Assembly: GCA_022843145.1 (NCBI GenBank)
Contig: JALHOF010000001.1
Location: 62,001-126,000, forward strand
Direction: 5' to 3'
Origin: Hyphomicrobium sp.
Lineage (GTDB): Bacteria; Pseudomonadota; Alphaproteobacteria; Rhizobiales; Hyphomicrobiaceae
DNA: 64,000 nt
The position numbers were made by a program, and so were the translations under genes. The notes beneath the pieces are model-generated. The model did not search any database. It saw only the letters and a program-made list of their open reading frames with translations, and was not told where the DNA came from. Shown here piece after piece: positions 62,206-64,000 of this stretch (within the stretch, counting starts at the first letter, position 1; the number at the start of each line of letters is the position of its first letter).

Positions 62206-63870
62206 TTATTCCGCCGGCTGCAGGCGCAGGCCTGGCGCTGCCGCGACACGCGGCTGGTCCTTGGCGTCCACGGGTTCGTCACCGCGGATCGTGCGCCACA
62301 CGTTGTAGGCCATGATCAGTGAGCCGATGACGAACAGCAGTCCGCCGACGGCACGGATGATGTAGTAGGGATGCATCGCCTCGACCGTCTCGACGAACGA
62401 GTAGCTGAGGATGCCGAGCCTGTCGTAGGCCCTCCACATCAGGCCCTGCATGATGCCAGACACCCACATTGCGGTGATGTAGAGCACGATGCCGATGGTC
62501 GAGACCCAGAAGTGCCACTCGACGAGCTTGATCGAGTAAAGCGCACGGCGGTTCCAAAGCCACGGAACAAGGCAGTAGATCGCTCCGAACGACACCATCG
62601 CGACCCATCCCAGCGCACCGGAATGCACGTGCCCGATGGTCCAATCCGTGTAGTGGCTCAGAGAGTTCACGGCCTTGATGCTCATCAGCGGGCCTTCGAA
62701 CGTCGACATGCCGTAGAAGGCGACGGAGACGACGAGCAGACGGACGACGGGGTCGGTGCGCAGCTTGTCCCACGCGCCCGAGAGCGTCATCAGGCCGTTG
62801 ATCATGCCACCCCACGACGGCATCCACAGGATGATCGAGAAGGTCATGCCGAGTGTCTGCGCCCAATCCGGCAGCGCGGTGTAGTGGAGGTGGTGCGGAC
62901 CGGCCCAGATGTAGAGGAAGATCAGCGTCCAGAAGTGGACGATCGACAGCCGGTAGGAATAGACGGGCCGCTCGACGCGCTTCGGAATGAAGTAGTACAT
63001 GATGCCGAGGAAGCCGGCGGTCAGGAAGAAGCCGACTGCGTTATGGCCGTACCACCACTGCGTCATGGCATCCTGGACGCCCGCATAAATGATGTAGCTC
63101 TTGGGCTCCCAGATCGAGATCGGCAATGCCAGGTTGTTCACGATATGCAGCATCGCGATCGTCACGATGAACGCGAGATAGAACCAGTTCGCGACATAAA
63201 TGTGCGACTCGCGCCGCTTCATCAGGGTGCCGAGGAAGACGAGCAGATAGACGACCCAAACGATGGTGAGCCAGAGGTCGGCATACCATTCGGGCTCGGC
63301 GTACTCCTTGCTCTGCGTGACGCCGAGCAGATAGCCCGTGCCGGCGATCAGGATGAAGACGTTGTAGCCATAGACGATGAACCACGGCGACCAGCGGCCC
63401 GGCAGGCGTGCGTGCGACGTGCGCTGCACGACATAGAGTGATGTCGCCAACAGCACGTTGCCGCCGAACGCGAAGATCACGGCCGACGTATGCAGCGGGC
63501 GCAAGCGACCAAAGCTGGTCCACGGCATGTCGAGATTGAGAACCGGGAACGCGAGCTGCCAGGCGATGATGTCGCCGACGAGAAAGCCCGCGATGCCCCA
63601 GAAGATCGACGCCAGCGTCGCGAACCGGATCGGTCCGTCGAGATAGGCAATGTCGGTGCCCGGCGTCGGCTGCGGCGCGGACTTGTCCGCCCACAGCATC
63701 ACATAGAGACCAGCCACGATCGCAGAGGCGGCGAACACGAAGCCATGAAACGACATGGCTGCATCAGGCGAATTCAAGCCGATCGCGACGCCTACGATTG
63801 CTGCGATCACTGCGCCGAGCGTCGCCAGGCCGTCGGAGAGGGTGTTCCTCTCAATCTGTGCATTGGTCAT
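62206..63870 (-). CDS. ccoN: cbb3 cytochrome oxidase catalytic subunit CcoN
   Basis: 554-residue heme-copper oxidase subunit I, type C, about 12 helices or more. Ligand histidines are in [15 protein letters not shown] (low-spin heme), [10 protein letters not shown] and [17 protein letters not shown] (CuB region), [10 protein letters not shown] near the C-terminus (high-spin/low-spin heme). Reduces oxygen at high affinity while pumping protons. ATG at 63870 matches the family start. An FNR/FixK-type box lies 73-86 bases upstream. Confidence 0.97.
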   Translation of the reverse strand: MTNAQIERNTLSDGLATLGAVIAAIVGVAIGLNSPDAAMSFHGFVFAASAIVAGLYVMLWADKSAPQPTPGTDIAYLDGPIRFATLASIFWGIAGFLVGDIIAWQLAFPVLNLDMPWTSFGRLRPLHTSAVIFAFGGNVLLATSLYVVQRTSHARLPGRWSPWFIVYGYNVFILIAGTGYLLGVTQSKEYAEPEWYADLWLTIVWVVYLLVFLGTLMKRRESHIYVANWFYLAFIVTIAMLHIVNNLALPISIWEPKSYIIYAGVQDAMTQWWYGHNAVGFFLTAGFLGIMYYFIPKRVERPVYSYRLSIVHFWTLIFLYIWAGPHHLHYTALPDWAQTLGMTFSIILWMPSWGGMINGLMTLSGAWDKLRTDPVVRLLVVSVAFYGMSTFEGPLMSIKAVNSLSHYTDWTIGHVHSGALGWVAMVSFGAIYCLVPWLWNRRALYSIKLVEWHFWVSTIGIVLYITAMWVSGIMQGLMWRAYDRLGILSYSFVETVEAMHPYYIIRAVGGLLFVIGSLIMAYNVWRTIRGDEPVDAKDQPRVAAAPGLRLQPAE

Positions 63871-63942
63871 GTGACCCCGTCCACCCACGAATTGCCCCAG
63901 GAATAGGTGGACGCACTGTCTGTCTGGGCTGCTTCGCCCGCT

Positions 63943-63956
63943 TTGACGAAGATCAA
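63943..63956 (-). promoter_or_regulatory. FNR/FixK-type anaerobox upstream of ccoN
   Basis: TTGAC-GAAG-ATCAA on the plus strand, one change from TTGAT-N4-ATCAA. If centred at -41.5 the transcript would start near 63908, giving a 38-base leader for ccoN. Consistent with induction of cbb3 oxidase at low oxygen. Confidence 0.75.
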
Positions 63957-64000
63957 GGTGCGACACTCGGCGGGCTGGTCCCAACGTCTAACGACGCGCC

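Noticed and set aside
1-64000. Prophage, insertion sequence or integron
   Set aside because: No transposase, integrase or terminal inverted repeats were seen; base composition is even across the window.

Overview
The window looks like chromosomal DNA of a high-GC alphaproteobacterium, most likely of the Hyphomicrobiales/Rhizobiales. The signs are the hslV-hslU block beside hisB-DUF2628-hisH-hisA-hisF, a complete ccoNOQP-ccoGHIS cluster with an FNR/FixK-type box, and uniformly GC-rich codon use. It also carries sulfur-oxidation genes: dsrAB with a sulfur-oxidiser type dsrE, a SoeA-type sulfite dehydrogenase subunit, ATP sulfurylase, two degenerate DsrC paralogues and a siroheme synthase. I do not assign a genus.

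Layout. 1-3.4 kb: dsrA-dsrB-dsrE-(dsrF) on the minus strand. 3.8-7.6 kb: a TauD-like dioxygenase, two small unrecognised proteins, a DsrC-like protein with one cysteine, cysG, and a DsrC-like protein without cysteines. 7.7-14 kb: a metallophosphoesterase, an orphan soeA, a CBS-pair protein and sat. 14-17.9 kb: a LysR regulator, an HpcH-type aldolase and glpK. 17.9-31.6 kb: a sigma-54 activator divergent from a long plus-strand run that starts behind a near-consensus sigma-54 promoter. The run holds an SCP2-like protein, an RND adaptor, an RND pump with a C-terminal helix-hairpin-helix domain, two Pro/Gln/Tyr-rich exported proteins, a Gly/Asn/Trp-rich protein resembling sulfur globule proteins, a large exported low-complexity protein and a membrane-anchored TPR-like protein. 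31.6-42.6 kb: the his genes on the minus strand, interspersed with plus-strand genes (P-type ATPase plus EF-hand protein, a Cas2-like protein), then hslV-SMR-hslU. 42.6-52.6 kb: FkbM methyltransferase, cNMP-patatin protein, rlmN, small membrane and exported proteins, argG and a DUF1194 protein. 52.7-55.1 kb: a tungstate ABC importer (tupB-tupC-tupA). 55.2-63.9 kb: the cbb3 oxidase structural and assembly genes.

How it fits together. DsrAB (reverse type) would oxidise stored sulfur delivered by DsrEFH/DsrC, with siroheme from CysG. SoeA would oxidise the resulting sulfite and Sat could serve an APS route. The Mo/W enzyme and the tungstate importer may be linked. Electrons would end in the cbb3 oxidase at low oxygen. 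The strongest regulatory signal is a shared 20-bp dyad (best copy ATATTCG-N6-CGAATAT) in front of dsrA, soeA and sat, of the type recognised by sulfide/persulfide-sensing ArsR-family repressors. The strongest candidate for an undescribed system is the sigma-54-linked RND/exported-protein cluster containing the globule-protein-like gene.
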